62,099 nucleotides of DNA from an uncultured Pelagibacteraceae bacterium (GTDB taxonomy: Bacteria > Pseudomonadota > Alphaproteobacteria > Pelagibacterales > Pelagibacteraceae), in contig CACPLG010000008.1 of NCBI GenBank assembly GCA_902634775.1, positions 1 through 62,099 on the forward strand, written 5' to 3'. The notes under the pieces were generated by a model. The model was not told the DNA's origin. It saw nothing but the letters and a program-made list of their open reading frames with translations, and did not search any database. Position numbers and translations under genes: made by a program. Of the stretch, positions 16,800-25,805 are shown one piece after another (position 1 is the stretch's first letter; every line of letters starts with the position of its first letter).

Positions 16800-17753
16800 C
16801 AAAATTTCGTCTAGTTTTTTTTGAATCTCTGATGGGCTTATTTTATCTTTCCCTAAAGTATCATGGCTAACAGTGTTCACTCCTTCAGGAAGTATAGGGT
16901 GCATCAGAGAACTGTAGCTTCCGTAAACTAAGGGTGTATCAGCCATAAGTACAATTGTAGGAATATTTAAAGCAGCAGATAAATGGCTGAAACTTGAGTC
17001 ATTACATATTGCAATATTACAATTTTTAATAATAGGAATTATTTTACTAATATTTAAATTATTCAATGGTATGCAAAATTCTTCTAAGTCTGATTTTGTA
17101 ATTTGATCTAAAATTTCAATTTCCTCCTTTGTATTCCCTGTTGCAATAAAAAATTTACATTTCCTTTTTTTTAACGTGTTTTTCATTACTTCTATAAATA
17201 TTTTTGAGGGAACTCTTTTTGTTTCACCTGACCCACCTGTGCCAAGAACAATATTAATTTCATCATTATTAATCGAGTAATCTTTCTTTGCTTGTGCAAG
17301 ACTGTCTGGCTTAGGATTTATAACAGGGTTTTCTTTGACATCAATTTTTAAAGTATCTCTTAAAAATTTTTTAGCGGTTTCAATGATATGCTGATTCTTT
17401 TTTCTAAGAAGTTTGTAACTGTTGATATCTTTTATCCCACCCATTTTTGCTGCTATATAAAATCTAAGTGAAGAATTAAAAATAAAAACTTTATCAAATT
17501 TTTTATCTTTAAAATCATTTATAAGATTAAAGAATCCTTTAATACCGGCATGTCTACTTTCAACTTCACTTCTTTCAAGATAAATAATTTCTTTAATATA
17601 TTTTTCTTCGTTTAAATATTCTGAGGCTTTAGTGTTTTTTTTAACCATTAAAGAAACTTGTTCCCCATAATAATTCGAAATTGCTTTAACGAAAGGTAGA
17701 AACATAATCATATCCCCAATTCCCATTCGATTTTGAATAACGAGTATTTTCAT
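16785..17753 (-). CDS. glycosyltransferase family 9 (heptosyltransferase-like)
   Basis: This 322-residue cytoplasmic GT-B enzyme starts MKILVIQNRMGIGDMIMFLP, the GT9 N-terminal pattern. It has VLGTGGSGETKRVPSKIF in the centre and the nucleotide-sugar site CNIAICNDSSFSHLSAALNIPTI toward the C-terminus. GT9 enzymes usually add heptose to the LPS inner core, but the sugar here is not certain and the gene is not beside other core genes. The lipid A/Kdo genes at 37-42 kb show that the cell makes LPS. It is divergent from the DapA-family gene. Confidence 0.85.
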   Translation of the reverse strand: MKILVIQNRMGIGDMIMFLPFVKAISNYYGEQVSLMVKKNTKASEYLNEEKYIKEIIYLERSEVESRHAGIKGFFNLINDFKDKKFDKVFIFNSSLRFYIAAKMGGIKDINSYKLLRKKNQHIIETAKKFLRDTLKIDVKENPVINPKPDSLAQAKKDYSINNDEINIVLGTGGSGETKRVPSKIFIEVMKNTLKKRKCKFFIATGNTKEEIEILDQITKSDLEEFCIPLNNLNISKIIPIIKNCNIAICNDSSFSHLSAALNIPTIVLMADTPLVYGSYSSLMHPILPEGVNTVSHDTLGKDKISPSEIQKKLDEILSNVS

Positions 17754-17801
17754 AGATTCTTTGTATCTTTACTAAAAAAAAAATATTAGTTAAATTTAAA
17801 T

Positions 17802-18689
17802 ATGGGAGAAATAAAAGGCATTTATGCGGCGGCTGTCTCTATATTAAATAATGATTTATCATTAGATGTAAACAAAACAGTAAAACACTGTGAAAATATT
17901 ATAAATGATGGTTGTCATGGAGTTGTTTTATTTGGTAGCACTGGTCAATCACAGTTAATACCTCTTAATGAAAAAATTGAGATGATTAATTTTGTCTCAA
18001 AAAACGACAAAATTAAAGATAAGTTGATTATTGGAACTGGACTAAATTCACTAGTAGAAAATATAAATTTTTTAAAGTTATCTTTGAATATTGGTCTAAA
18101 TAAATTTTTAATTATGCCTCCAGCCTACTATAACTATGGAGATAAACAGGTAATAGAATATTATACAAAATTAATTAAATCTGTTCCTGATGCAAAAATA
18201 ATTCTTTATAACTTTGGAAAACTTTGTGGATATAAATTTTCTGTTGAGTGTGTTGAAAATTTAGCAGCTAGATTTCCCAAAAATATAATTGGTGTCAAAG
18301 ACAGCTCATACAATCTTATGGGAAACCTTAATATCAAAAATTTCTCTATTTTACCAGGATCAGAATTAAAATTACTAAGTGGGCTTAAGAAAGATTGTTC
18401 TGGAATAATAACAGCCACATGTAATGTTACCGCCAAACTTGCGAGAAAAGTTTTTGATGACTTTGAACAAAACAAAGAGCAAACTGTAAATGATAAACTG
18501 TGCGAAGTTAGAAAAACTTTCGATCAGTTTAATTTAATATCAGGTTTACATTCATTTCTAAGTTTAACCGATAAACAGTTTTTAAATATATTACCCACAT
18601 GTTCCCTGCTAAATAAAAAGGATGAGAAAACACTCATAGATAAACTTAAAGATTTAGACTTTTTAGGAAAGGATTTTAAAGCTGCATAA
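17802..18689 (+). CDS. DapA/NanA-family aldolase or synthase (dihydrodipicolinate synthase-like)
   Basis: This 295-residue (beta/alpha)8 class I aldolase has Schiff-base lysine Lys166 in IIGVKDSSYN and catalytic Tyr136 in ILYNFGK. The substrate loop reads FGSTGQSQ instead of the GTTGE typical of true DapA. That difference argues for another family member, such as a 2-keto-sugar-acid or 4-hydroxy-2-oxoglutarate-type enzyme, rather than lysine synthesis. The next gene, cfa, starts 1 bp after its stop, so they share a transcript without obvious metabolic linkage. Confidence 0.75.
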   Translation: MGEIKGIYAAAVSILNNDLSLDVNKTVKHCENIINDGCHGVVLFGSTGQSQLIPLNEKIEMINFVSKNDKIKDKLIIGTGLNSLVENINFLKLSLNIGLNKFLIMPPAYYNYGDKQVIEYYTKLIKSVPDAKIILYNFGKLCGYKFSVECVENLAARFPKNIIGVKDSSYNLMGNLNIKNFSILPGSELKLLSGLKKDCSGIITATCNVTAKLARKVFDDFEQNKEQTVNDKLCEVRKTFDQFNLISGLHSFLSLTDKQFLNILPTCSLLNKKDEKTLIDKLKDLDFLGKDFKAA

Positions 18690-18690
18690 G

Positions 18691-19881
18691 ATGAAACTAG
18701 TTAATTTTTTAAATGATCTATTTAAAGAAGACGGATTTAGATTAATTGATGCGAATAAAAGAGAATATTTAATTGGAAAACCCAAGAAAAAAAATCCTAT
18801 TATCTTAGAACTACTAGACTCATCTATGCATTACAAACTTTTGCTTCTTCCTGAATTATACTTAGGAGAAGGTTATATGGATGGTAAAATTAAGATACAC
18901 AATGGTACTATCACAGAATTTTTAGAAATTACTTTAAAAAATCTTGGAAAACGACATCCAAATAATTTGAGCAAGATGGTAAATAAAATATTAGGCACAT
19001 ATAAATATTTGACCAATTTTAATTTCGCAAAACAATCAAAAAAAAATGTAGCTCATCATTATGACATATCCGAAAAACTATATGATTTATTCCTTGATGG
19101 AAAAAAACAATATTCTTGTGCTTATTTTAGAAATGATAACGACACCTTGGAAGCTGCGCAAAATAATAAAATTGATCACGTAATTAAGAAATTAGACATT
19201 AAGGATAATCAAACTATTCTTGATATTGGTTCAGGGTGGGGCGGAATGGCATTAGAAATTGCCAAAAAAACAAAAGCCAGAGTCCTTGGTATAACTTTAT
19301 CAGAAAACCAACTCAAGTATAGCAGACAAAAAGCGAAGGAAATGAATCTTGAAAACCAAGTAGAGTTCAAACTAATTGATTACAGAGAATTAAAATCAAA
19401 ATTTGATAGAATTGTAAGTGTTGGTATGTTTGAACATGTTGGAAAAAAATTTTATAGAAAATACTTTAAATGTGTCCACGATCTTTTAAACGAAAATGGA
19501 GCTGCATTAATCCATACTATTGGTTCGATTGATAGGCCTAGAGACCCACAACCTTGGATTTCTAAATACATTTTTCCAGGTGGCTACACACCTAGCTTAA
19601 GTGAAATTGCAAGACCGATAGAGGACTCAAACTTAATTCTAAATGATTTAGAGGTTTTAAGGTTACATTACGCACATACTTTAAAAAATTGGAGAGAACG
19701 ATTTCTTAATAAAAAAGATAAAGTATTAGAAATGTTTGATGAAAGATTTTTTAGAATGTGGGAATTTTATTTAGCCAGTTGTGAGATGGCTTTTAAATGG
19801 GGAGATCAGGTTGTATTTCAATTACAATTGAGCAAGAATAAAACAACAATACCACCTACAAGAGACTATATTTATCAATAA
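18691..19881 (+). CDS. cfa: cyclopropane-fatty-acyl-phospholipid synthase
   Basis: This 396-residue S-adenosylmethionine-dependent enzyme adds a methylene bridge to unsaturated acyl chains of membrane phospholipids. The N-terminal lipid-binding domain (1-110) precedes AHHYDISEKLYDLFLDG, KQYSCAYF, the SAM site LDIGSGWGGMALEIAKK (about 173-189) and FEHVGKKFYRKYF. It ends with LHYAHTLKNWRERF and the family's terminal aromatic residues. The length is normal. An alternative within the family is a mycolic/tuberculostearic-type methyltransferase, but the N-terminal domain favours Cfa. Confidence 0.9.
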   Translation: MKLVNFLNDLFKEDGFRLIDANKREYLIGKPKKKNPIILELLDSSMHYKLLLLPELYLGEGYMDGKIKIHNGTITEFLEITLKNLGKRHPNNLSKMVNKILGTYKYLTNFNFAKQSKKNVAHHYDISEKLYDLFLDGKKQYSCAYFRNDNDTLEAAQNNKIDHVIKKLDIKDNQTILDIGSGWGGMALEIAKKTKARVLGITLSENQLKYSRQKAKEMNLENQVEFKLIDYRELKSKFDRIVSVGMFEHVGKKFYRKYFKCVHDLLNENGAALIHTIGSIDRPRDPQPWISKYIFPGGYTPSLSEIARPIEDSNLILNDLEVLRLHYAHTLKNWRERFLNKKDKVLEMFDERFFRMWEFYLASCEMAFKWGDQVVFQLQLSKNKTTIPPTRDYIYQ

Positions 19882-19907
19882 ATTACTGATAATTTTGAAA
19901 TCTCCTG

Positions 19908-21062
19908 ATGAAAAAAAATAAAAAAAGAAAAAAAAAGATCATAAAGAAAAAAAAATCCCAAAAAAAAGCCAAAAGAAGTTTTAAGCGAGCCAAAATAAGA
20001 AAAAAGAGTAAAAAAAAAATAAAAAAAGTCACAAAAAAAAGGTCTTTAAAACAGACGGGTTTTTTAGCAAAATTCATTTTTTTACAAGAAAATATAAAAA
20101 GTAAACTACGTTTCAAAATTAATTTTAATCCTGAAAAAAAAATTCAAGGTTTTTTTGATTTTATTGAAAAGAAAATTGTTGATACCAGGAAGTTAATTAT
20201 TGAAGAAAAGCAGAAGTTTAGGATACGAGAGGTTGAGAAGGAAAGACATCAAAAAAGGGCTGAGGAAAAAGCTAAAATAGAGCTAATAAAAAAACAAGTT
20301 GAGCTTAAAAAAATCGAGCTAAAAGAGGAAAAACAGTTGCAAATAGAGAGAGCAAGAGATCTTAAGAAATTTTTAAGAAAAGAGCAGGCACTTTTAAGAG
20401 AAGAACAAGCAGAAGTTCAAAGAAAGTTTCTTGAGGAAATTAAGATAGAAAAACAAATTGAAAAATTTAGAATAAGAGAGGTAAAAGAGCTAGAGAATCT
20501 AGAGCGGATTTCATTAAAAGAAAAAAGAGACGATTATAGCGAAATCCAAGAGAGAATAGATAAGTTAAAAGAAAAATATAGGCTAATTAGAGATCAAAAA
20601 ATTCGCGAGCGATTAGAAGCGTTAGGAATAAAAACTTTAGATGAAGATGATAGAGAAACTTTATTAAAAAAAGAAAAAAATTATATTGCTGCCAGACAAC
20701 TAGTAGAAACATCTTTAGAGAGCTTTTATAGAAGTGCCTCAAGTTTAGTTTTTCAATTAAACAAAAGACATCTAACAAGGGACATGTCTATATTCAGATG
20801 TATTGATAGAAGGTTTGAAACAGGTGAGATATTTATAAAGTGGGATGAGTCTAATGATGATGAATGGCTTATACTGATTTATATAAAAGATAATTCACCA
20901 GAGGGAAAAATAATTATTGAAGATAAATGCAATCATGAAAAATATTTTTCAGATGAATATCAGTCAAATGAAATATTTAAGGCATCGGATAAAATGGTAG
21001 ACTCACTCACTCAACTTTTGTATCGTGAGCGAAGTAAGAATGTTAATCAATCACTTACGTAA
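19908..21062 (+). CDS. basic coiled-coil protein with poly-lysine N-terminus, unknown function
   Basis: I do not recognise a family. The first 50 of 384 residues are almost entirely Lys/Arg with scattered Ser, Ala and Ile, suggesting nucleic-acid or ribosome binding. Residues about 80-265 form a long charged helix rich in Glu/Lys/Arg/Gln with heptad-like leucines, likely a coiled coil. A compact C-terminal domain (about 265-375) contains LVETSLESFYRSASSLVFQL and alternating beta-like segments (GEIFIKWDES, WLILIYIKD, GKIIIEDK). There is no signal peptide. It overlaps the convergent regulator gene by 16 bp. Base composition is even more A-rich than its surroundings at the 5' end. Confidence 0.75.
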   Translation: MKKNKKRKKKIIKKKKSQKKAKRSFKRAKIRKKSKKKIKKVTKKRSLKQTGFLAKFIFLQENIKSKLRFKINFNPEKKIQGFFDFIEKKIVDTRKLIIEEKQKFRIREVEKERHQKRAEEKAKIELIKKQVELKKIELKEEKQLQIERARDLKKFLRKEQALLREEQAEVQRKFLEEIKIEKQIEKFRIREVKELENLERISLKEKRDDYSEIQERIDKLKEKYRLIRDQKIRERLEALGIKTLDEDDRETLLKKEKNYIAARQLVETSLESFYRSASSLVFQLNKRHLTRDMSIFRCIDRRFETGEIFIKWDESNDDEWLILIYIKDNSPEGKIIIEDKCNHEKYFSDEYQSNEIFKASDKMVDSLTQLLYRERSKNVNQSLT

Positions 21063-22471
21063 ACAGACACACCTCTAGCATTTACATCAACGTCAAATTT
21101 TTTGTGAAGCGGAGGGAAAGCTCTTTGTGAACAATCAAGTCTATCACAAGTTCTGCAGGATACACCAATTGGAATTTCCGTTTTTTTGTCACTTAAACTT
21201 AAATTTTCAGTGTAAACGAAATCCTTTGCATACTTGGCTTCGCAACCTAGACCTATTGAAAGCATACTTTTTTTTTGTCCGTATCTTCCAACACCTTTTT
21301 CAACAGTTCTTGCAATACAAACATATTTTTCTCCATTTGTCATTTTACTTACAGCTGCTTGTATGACACCAGGTCTTGAAAATGCGGAATAAACGTTCCA
21401 TCTCGGGCAAGCTCCTCCGTATCTTGGAATTTCTATACCAGACAAAGAAAACCTTTTTGAGATGTTCCCGGCAACATCTACCCTTAAAAAATGAAAGGGA
21501 ATACCCGGTAACTTAGGATCCTGTAAACTTGTTACTCTATGTGCAACTTGTTCGAATGAAGTTGCAAAAGTATTTTGTAGCAATTCCAAGTCGTATTTCA
21601 ATTTTTTACATTCAGAATGGAATAATTTGTAAGGCATCAAAATTGCTGCACCACAATAGTTTAATAAGGCGATTTGAGTGAGTCTTTTTGATTCTTCAGT
21701 TGGAAATTTAAATTCAGATAAATAATCATTTATTTCTTTCATTGCTCCTTCCTGAGCTATTTGAGCCGCAGCGTGTAATTTCTTAGTTTCTAGTGAATTA
21801 TAATCGCTTAACAAAAGTTCTTTTTTATTTTTATTAAAAATTTTTGAAAACGGCTTACCCTCATCAGGAATTACATCTTTTACTGTAATAGAATATTCTG
21901 TTTTTAAAAACTCACACAATGCAACGTATCTTGTACGATTATTCTTTTGAACTTTTTCAAAAACATTATTTGCAAATTCCTCTAATTTTGGAAAATAATT
22001 TTTCTTTTCTTGTAAAAAATCAGAAATTACTTCACCAGGGAAAGCAGTCTTTCTGCTATCAATGATCTTTCCAGATAAATTTTCAACCTTGTTAATTATT
22101 TCATGATCTTTTTGTTTAAAATTGTCCCCTAATTTTATCAGAGCTTTTGCAATTTTTGGGTTTGTATTTACAAGGTCTTTAACCTCTGGTCCCACAATAT
22201 CTAAATCTTCAAATAACTTATCGTCCAGCAATTCTGATATGTCGTTAACGAGGTTTAAGTCAGATTTATTGGTTAAATCTGAAAGCTCAATTTTTAATTC
22301 TTCACAAACTTTTAGTAATAAATCCCCGTCAATTTTTCTTTTTCCACTCTCAATTAAATTAAGATAGCTTGCAGAAATTCCTAATTGTTCTGCTAATTTA
22401 TTCGCTTGAAGCCCTAATTGACGTCTAAATGACTTGATTTTTGGCCCTATTTTAAGATCAACTTGACTCAT
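21047..22471 (-). CDS. XRE-family regulator of the RamB/ScfR (short-chain acyl) type
   Basis: This 474-residue protein has an N-terminal helix-turn-helix (about 7-62: LGLQANKLAEQLGISASYLN), a middle IrrE-like region with no HExxH metal motif, and a C-terminal DUF2083 domain. The last contains CRTCDRLDC and a RAFPPLHKKFDVD tail. This architecture matches RamB, which controls glyoxylate-shunt genes in actinobacteria, and related propionate or acyl regulators. It is divergent from isocitrate lyase, so it most likely controls aceA and itself in response to an acyl-CoA or other C2/C3 metabolite. Tandem TTTGTAAA sites lie 9 bp upstream of its start codon. Confidence 0.85.
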   Translation of the reverse strand: MSQVDLKIGPKIKSFRRQLGLQANKLAEQLGISASYLNLIESGKRKIDGDLLLKVCEELKIELSDLTNKSDLNLVNDISELLDDKLFEDLDIVGPEVKDLVNTNPKIAKALIKLGDNFKQKDHEIINKVENLSGKIIDSRKTAFPGEVISDFLQEKKNYFPKLEEFANNVFEKVQKNNRTRYVALCEFLKTEYSITVKDVIPDEGKPFSKIFNKNKKELLLSDYNSLETKKLHAAAQIAQEGAMKEINDYLSEFKFPTEESKRLTQIALLNYCGAAILMPYKLFHSECKKLKYDLELLQNTFATSFEQVAHRVTSLQDPKLPGIPFHFLRVDVAGNISKRFSLSGIEIPRYGGACPRWNVYSAFSRPGVIQAAVSKMTNGEKYVCIARTVEKGVGRYGQKKSMLSIGLGCEAKYAKDFVYTENLSLSDKKTEIPIGVSCRTCDRLDCSQRAFPPLHKKFDVDVNARGVSVYVSD

Positions 22472-22479
22472 GTTTTCTA

Positions 22480-22496
22480 TTTGTAAACTTTGTAAA
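22480..22496. promoter_or_regulatory. tandem TTTGTAAA operator, regulator-proximal
   Basis: TTTGTAAA occurs at 22480-22487 and again at 22489-22496 (9-bp period), followed by TTA. Inverted near-copies TTTACAAT (22503-22510) and TTTACAAG (22523-22530) follow. The 9-bp spacing and proximity to the regulator start suggest autoregulation. RamB of Corynebacterium recognises a similar TTTGCAAA-type sequence. Confidence 0.55.
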
Positions 22497-22552
22497 TTAT
22501 TATTTACAATAAATTTCTATATTTTACAAGGGTTTTATTTTATTTAATTGAT

Positions 22553-22569
22553 TTTGTAAATTTTGTAAA
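22553..22569. promoter_or_regulatory. tandem TTTGTAAA operator, aceA-proximal
   Basis: TTTGTAAA at 22553-22560 and 22562-22569 repeats the same 9-bp arrangement as the copy at 22480-22496, again followed by TTA. It ends 13 bp before the start codon of the small gene at 22583, so binding here would control the small gene and isocitrate lyase. Confidence 0.55.
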
Positions 22570-22582
22570 TTATAAGGTTTAC

Positions 22583-22744
22583 ATGGACAACAAAAACAAA
22601 AAAAACTACTTAAAAAGCCAAGAAAATACATCAGAGAATATGCCCTCTAACAGTAACTCAGGTATTTATTTAAGAGATGATCACTGTGATTGGGGTTCTA
22701 GCGGGATGAACGAGTTCACACAAGAATTTGTTGAAAATAACTAA
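22583..22744 (+). CDS. 53-residue small protein upstream of isocitrate lyase
   Basis: The ATG at 22583 follows AAGG with 6 nt spacing and opens a 54-codon frame ending at TAA 22742-22744. The N-terminal half is polar (many Asn, Lys, Ser), and the second half is IYLRDDHCDWGSSGMNEF followed by TQEFVENN. There is no signal or membrane segment. It sits between the tandem operator and aceA, with a 39-bp gap to the aceA start, so it would be the first gene of the aceA transcript. Translation is not proven. A leader or regulatory peptide, or a small partner protein, are both possible. Confidence 0.5.
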   Translation: MDNKNKKNYLKSQENTSENMPSNSNSGIYLRDDHCDWGSSGMNEFTQEFVENN

Positions 22745-22783
22745 TTTCGCTTAAATCTGATAACATCAACAAAGGGCAATTTA

Positions 22784-24061
22784 ATGGGTGCTGAAAAAAA
22801 GGTTTCTTACGACTTAAAAAGATTTGCGGGTATCAAAAGAGATTACAATCAAGACGACGTTGAGAGATTAAGAGGTTCAATAAAAATTGAATATTCAATA
22901 TGTAAACAACAATCTACAAAATTGTGGAATTTATTAAATTCTGAGCCTTATGTTAATACACTAGGCTCTTTATCAGGCAATCATGCAGTTCAACATGCAA
23001 AAGCAGGTTTAAAGGCAATTTATTTGAGTGGATGGCAAGTCGCAGCTGACGCTAATAGTGCTGGCGAAATGTATCCTGATCAATCACTCTACCCATATGA
23101 TAGTGCACCAAAATTGGTTGAGGCTATGAATAATGCTTTACTAAGAGCTGACCAAATTCAGCATATGGAAATTAAAGATGGTGATCAAAAGAAAGAGAAA
23201 AGAATAGATTACATGCTTCCAATAATTGCTGATGGAGAAGCTGGATTCGGGGGACCATTAAATGTTTTTGAATTGACTAAGAAATTTATAAAGGCTGGAG
23301 CAGCCGGGGTTCACTTTGAAGATCAATTAGCAAGTGAAAAAAAGTGTGGCCATATGGGCGGCAAAGTTTTAATACCAACAAGCCAAGCAGTAAAAAATTT
23401 AAAGGCCGCAAGGTTAGCAGCTGATATAGCTGATGTTCCATTGATAATTCTCGCTAGAACTGATGCAAACGCAGCAAAACTTATCACAAACGATCACGAT
23501 GAAAATGACAAACCTTTCTTGACAGGTGAAAGATCCCCTGAGGGATTTTACTATGTTAAATCTGGGATTGATCAAGCAATTTCAAGAGGTCTTGCTTATG
23601 CACCATATTCAGATCTTATATGGTGTGAAACTGCAACACCAAATTTAGAAGAAGCAAAAAAATTTGCTGATGCTATACACAAAAAATATCCTGGAAAATT
23701 ATTAGCGTATAATTGCTCACCATCTTTTAATTGGAAAAAACATCTTTCTGATAATGAAATTGCAACTTTCCAAAAAAAAATTAGTGAAATGGGTTATAAA
23801 TTTCAATTTATTACTTTAGCAGGATTTCATACTCAAAACATTGCAATATTTGAGTTAGCGGAAAAATACAAAGCAGAAGGTATGACTGCCTATTCAAAAA
23901 TTCAGGAACGTGAATTTGCGAGAGAGAAAGATGGATATACTAGCGTAAAACATCAAAGAGAAGTAGGAACATCTTATTTTGATGCAGTTTCAAATACGAT
24001 AAGTTCAGGAAAAAGTTCAACCACAGCAATGAAAGGTTCAACTGAGTCTGAACAATTTTAA
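22784..24061 (+). CDS. aceA: isocitrate lyase
   Basis: AceA cleaves isocitrate to succinate and glyoxylate, the first step of the glyoxylate shunt, allowing growth on acetate-level carbon. The 425-residue protein carries the catalytic KKCGHMGGK loop with Cys188. It also contains [23 protein letters not shown] (metal site), [12 protein letters not shown] and [11 protein letters not shown]. The length matches the short bacterial form. It is preceded by AAAGGG 7 nt before the ATG. The divergent RamB-like regulator and tandem operators point to transcriptional control. A small membrane gene follows with no gap. Confidence 0.96.
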   Translation: MGAEKKVSYDLKRFAGIKRDYNQDDVERLRGSIKIEYSICKQQSTKLWNLLNSEPYVNTLGSLSGNHAVQHAKAGLKAIYLSGWQVAADANSAGEMYPDQSLYPYDSAPKLVEAMNNALLRADQIQHMEIKDGDQKKEKRIDYMLPIIADGEAGFGGPLNVFELTKKFIKAGAAGVHFEDQLASEKKCGHMGGKVLIPTSQAVKNLKAARLAADIADVPLIILARTDANAAKLITNDHDENDKPFLTGERSPEGFYYVKSGIDQAISRGLAYAPYSDLIWCETATPNLEEAKKFADAIHKKYPGKLLAYNCSPSFNWKKHLSDNEIATFQKKISEMGYKFQFITLAGFHTQNIAIFELAEKYKAEGMTAYSKIQEREFAREKDGYTSVKHQREVGTSYFDAVSNTISSGKSSTTAMKGSTESEQF

Positions 24062-24355
24062 ATGGCTACAAGTGGATTAATCTTATTAGGACTATACTTT
24101 CTATTATTGTACGCTTTTGAATGTATAAAATATTTTAATAAAATAGATGAAAGATTTGGAAACTCTTTATGGAGATGGTCATACGATTATCCTGTAAAAG
24201 GAAAACAAGATATTTCAAACGTAGATGACCCAGAATTCGTAGCATTAAGAAGGAGAAGAAACACTGCAGTTACTTGTATGTATTGGATTTTCTTTTTGGG
24301 TTTTTTTGTTCTAATGAATTTTATAAGTCAAGTACTATTAAAAATTTTTGTTTAA
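24062..24355 (+). CDS. small membrane protein of unknown function, directly coupled to aceA
   Basis: The ATG follows the aceA stop codon without a gap, so translation is probably coupled. The 97-residue protein has an N-terminal helix (residues 4-22, LILLGLYFLLLYAFE) and a C-terminal helix (about 70-95). Between them lies a soluble loop with RFGNSLWRWSYDYPVKGKQD and a RRRRNTAVT basic patch before the second helix. I do not recognise a family. Its end overlaps the convergent DUF6134 gene by 4 bp. Confidence 0.7.
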   Translation: MATSGLILLGLYFLLLYAFECIKYFNKIDERFGNSLWRWSYDYPVKGKQDISNVDDPEFVALRRRRNTAVTCMYWIFFLGFFVLMNFISQVLLKIFV

Positions 24356-25041
24356 TTAAATTTCCCAATTTTTTTGACAATGTATTCCCAATCTCCAAAT
24401 TTAGAGTAAGATACTTTTAATATAATCTTTGATTTATCATCTAACCAAATATTAAATTCTTGCTTTTTATTTTCATTAATATTTTTCCTCAATATAATCT
24501 TAAATTTGCTTACATTGTATTTATCGCTATTAATTTCAAGTATTTCTTTTGATAAAAAATAAACTTCTTGGAATTTCAAACTACCAGAAAGAGGACTTAT
24601 AATAATTTTTGATTGAAGAATATTATGATTCCACCAATTTCCAACAACAGCACTTGTTGGTGCCTCACCATTGAAAGAAGAGCCATTTATATTATAAATC
24701 TTTTTATCCTTACTAAATAAGGAATAATTATATTTTTTTTTCTTGTTCTGAATTGTATTAGATTCAAATTTAATTAATTTTCCATTTTTATAGCTTTCAG
24801 TTGAGGTGCCATTTACTTTTAGTAAATCTATACCAACAATTTTAGCGTTGAAATTTATCTCATTTTTTACAACAAGCAAATCATTCTGAACTTTAAAGGA
24901 GTAATTATTAAAACCAATCTTCTCTCCATTTCTTAAAATGTCCATTTTGATAAATTTAATTTGATTATAATGGTTTAAATGAGAGTAAGATAAAAACGGA
25001 TATATCAAAAAAACTAAAAAAAATATTATCTTTTTCTTCAT
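24352..25041 (-). CDS. exported DUF6134-like protein
   Basis: This 229-residue protein has a clear cleavable signal peptide (KKKIIFFLVFLIYPFLSYS, residues 2-20) and a beta-rich body. Features are MDILRNGEKIGFNNYSFKV, a central NGSSFNGEAPTSAVVGNWWN segment, and WLDDKSKIILKVSYSKFGDW near the C-terminus. This resembles the uncharacterised DUF6134 family of periplasmic proteins. No catalytic motif is evident. It sits alone between aceA's partner and a divergent YitT-like gene. Confidence 0.65.
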   Translation of the reverse strand: MKKKIIFFLVFLIYPFLSYSHLNHYNQIKFIKMDILRNGEKIGFNNYSFKVQNDLLVVKNEINFNAKIVGIDLLKVNGTSTESYKNGKLIKFESNTIQNKKKKYNYSLFSKDKKIYNINGSSFNGEAPTSAVVGNWWNHNILQSKIIISPLSGSLKFQEVYFLSKEILEINSDKYNVSKFKIILRKNINENKKQEFNIWLDDKSKIILKVSYSKFGDWEYIVKKIGKFN

Positions 25042-25126
25042 GGATTATTTTCTTGAAAGTTTAAATTTTTGAACATATCTAAAAATATTGAACAATAGTT
25101 TTTATAATTCTATTTTGTCAAAATAT

Positions 25127-25774
25127 ATGTTTTTAACAATTAAAAAAATTCCAAAAAATTACTGGAGCTCGAGGAAACCTCTAAATTTTAAACCTAAAAC
25201 TTTGACTGTTTTCTACCTTATATTTGGTTTATCAATATTTGGTTTAGGTGAAGGATTATTGATTGTATCTTACTCTGGAGCATCACCTTGGAGTGTTCTC
25301 GCACAAGGAATTTCATTAAATATTGATTTGTCAATTGGAGTGGTAACTTTTATTGTAAGTGTTTGCACTTTAAGCCTATGGTTTTTTTTGAAACAGAAAC
25401 CGGGCATTGGAACAGTTTTTAATATCATCATTATAGCTGCAATGATTGATTTGACTATTTTTCTTTTTGCAACACCAGAAACATACTTTGGAAAATTGTT
25501 AATGGCAGTATTTGCAGTTTTATTGGTAGGTTTGGGAAGTGGTTTTTATTTAATTGCAAATTTGGGTCCTGGACCAAGAGATGGATTAATGACTGGAATT
25601 CAAAGAATAACGAATTTTCCAATAGCCACAGTCAGAGCGGGAATCGAGATAACAGTTGTATCAATTGGCTGGTACTTGGGAGGCACAGTTGGTGTGGGAA
25701 CTTTATTATTTGCCTTTGGAATTGGCCCTGCTGTTGCACTTGGTCTTCATTTAGTAGGAAAATTCTTTAATTGA
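25127..25774 (+). CDS. YczE/YitT-family membrane protein
   Basis: This 215-residue integral membrane protein is read from the ATG at 25127. An in-frame TTG 39 bp upstream is possible but has no ribosome site. Five or so helices carry the family pattern GLSIFGLGEGLLIVSYSGAS (residue about 32 onward) and IANLGPGPRDGLMTGI. The latter is typical of YczE/YyaS/YitT proteins, whose biochemical role is unknown. The next two plus-strand genes also encode small membrane proteins. Confidence 0.75.
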   Translation: MFLTIKKIPKNYWSSRKPLNFKPKTLTVFYLIFGLSIFGLGEGLLIVSYSGASPWSVLAQGISLNIDLSIGVVTFIVSVCTLSLWFFLKQKPGIGTVFNIIIIAAMIDLTIFLFATPETYFGKLLMAVFAVLLVGLGSGFYLIANLGPGPRDGLMTGIQRITNFPIATVRAGIEITVVSIGWYLGGTVGVGTLLFAFGIGPAVALGLHLVGKFFN

Positions 25775-25805
25775 TTTTTGTCTCAAAAAAAACTATTAAT
25801 TTTTT

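Noticed and set aside
25088..25126. TTG start for the YitT-like gene
   Set aside because: No ribosome site is present and the ATG at 25127 is close to the start of the conserved region; the extra 13 residues add nothing recognisable.
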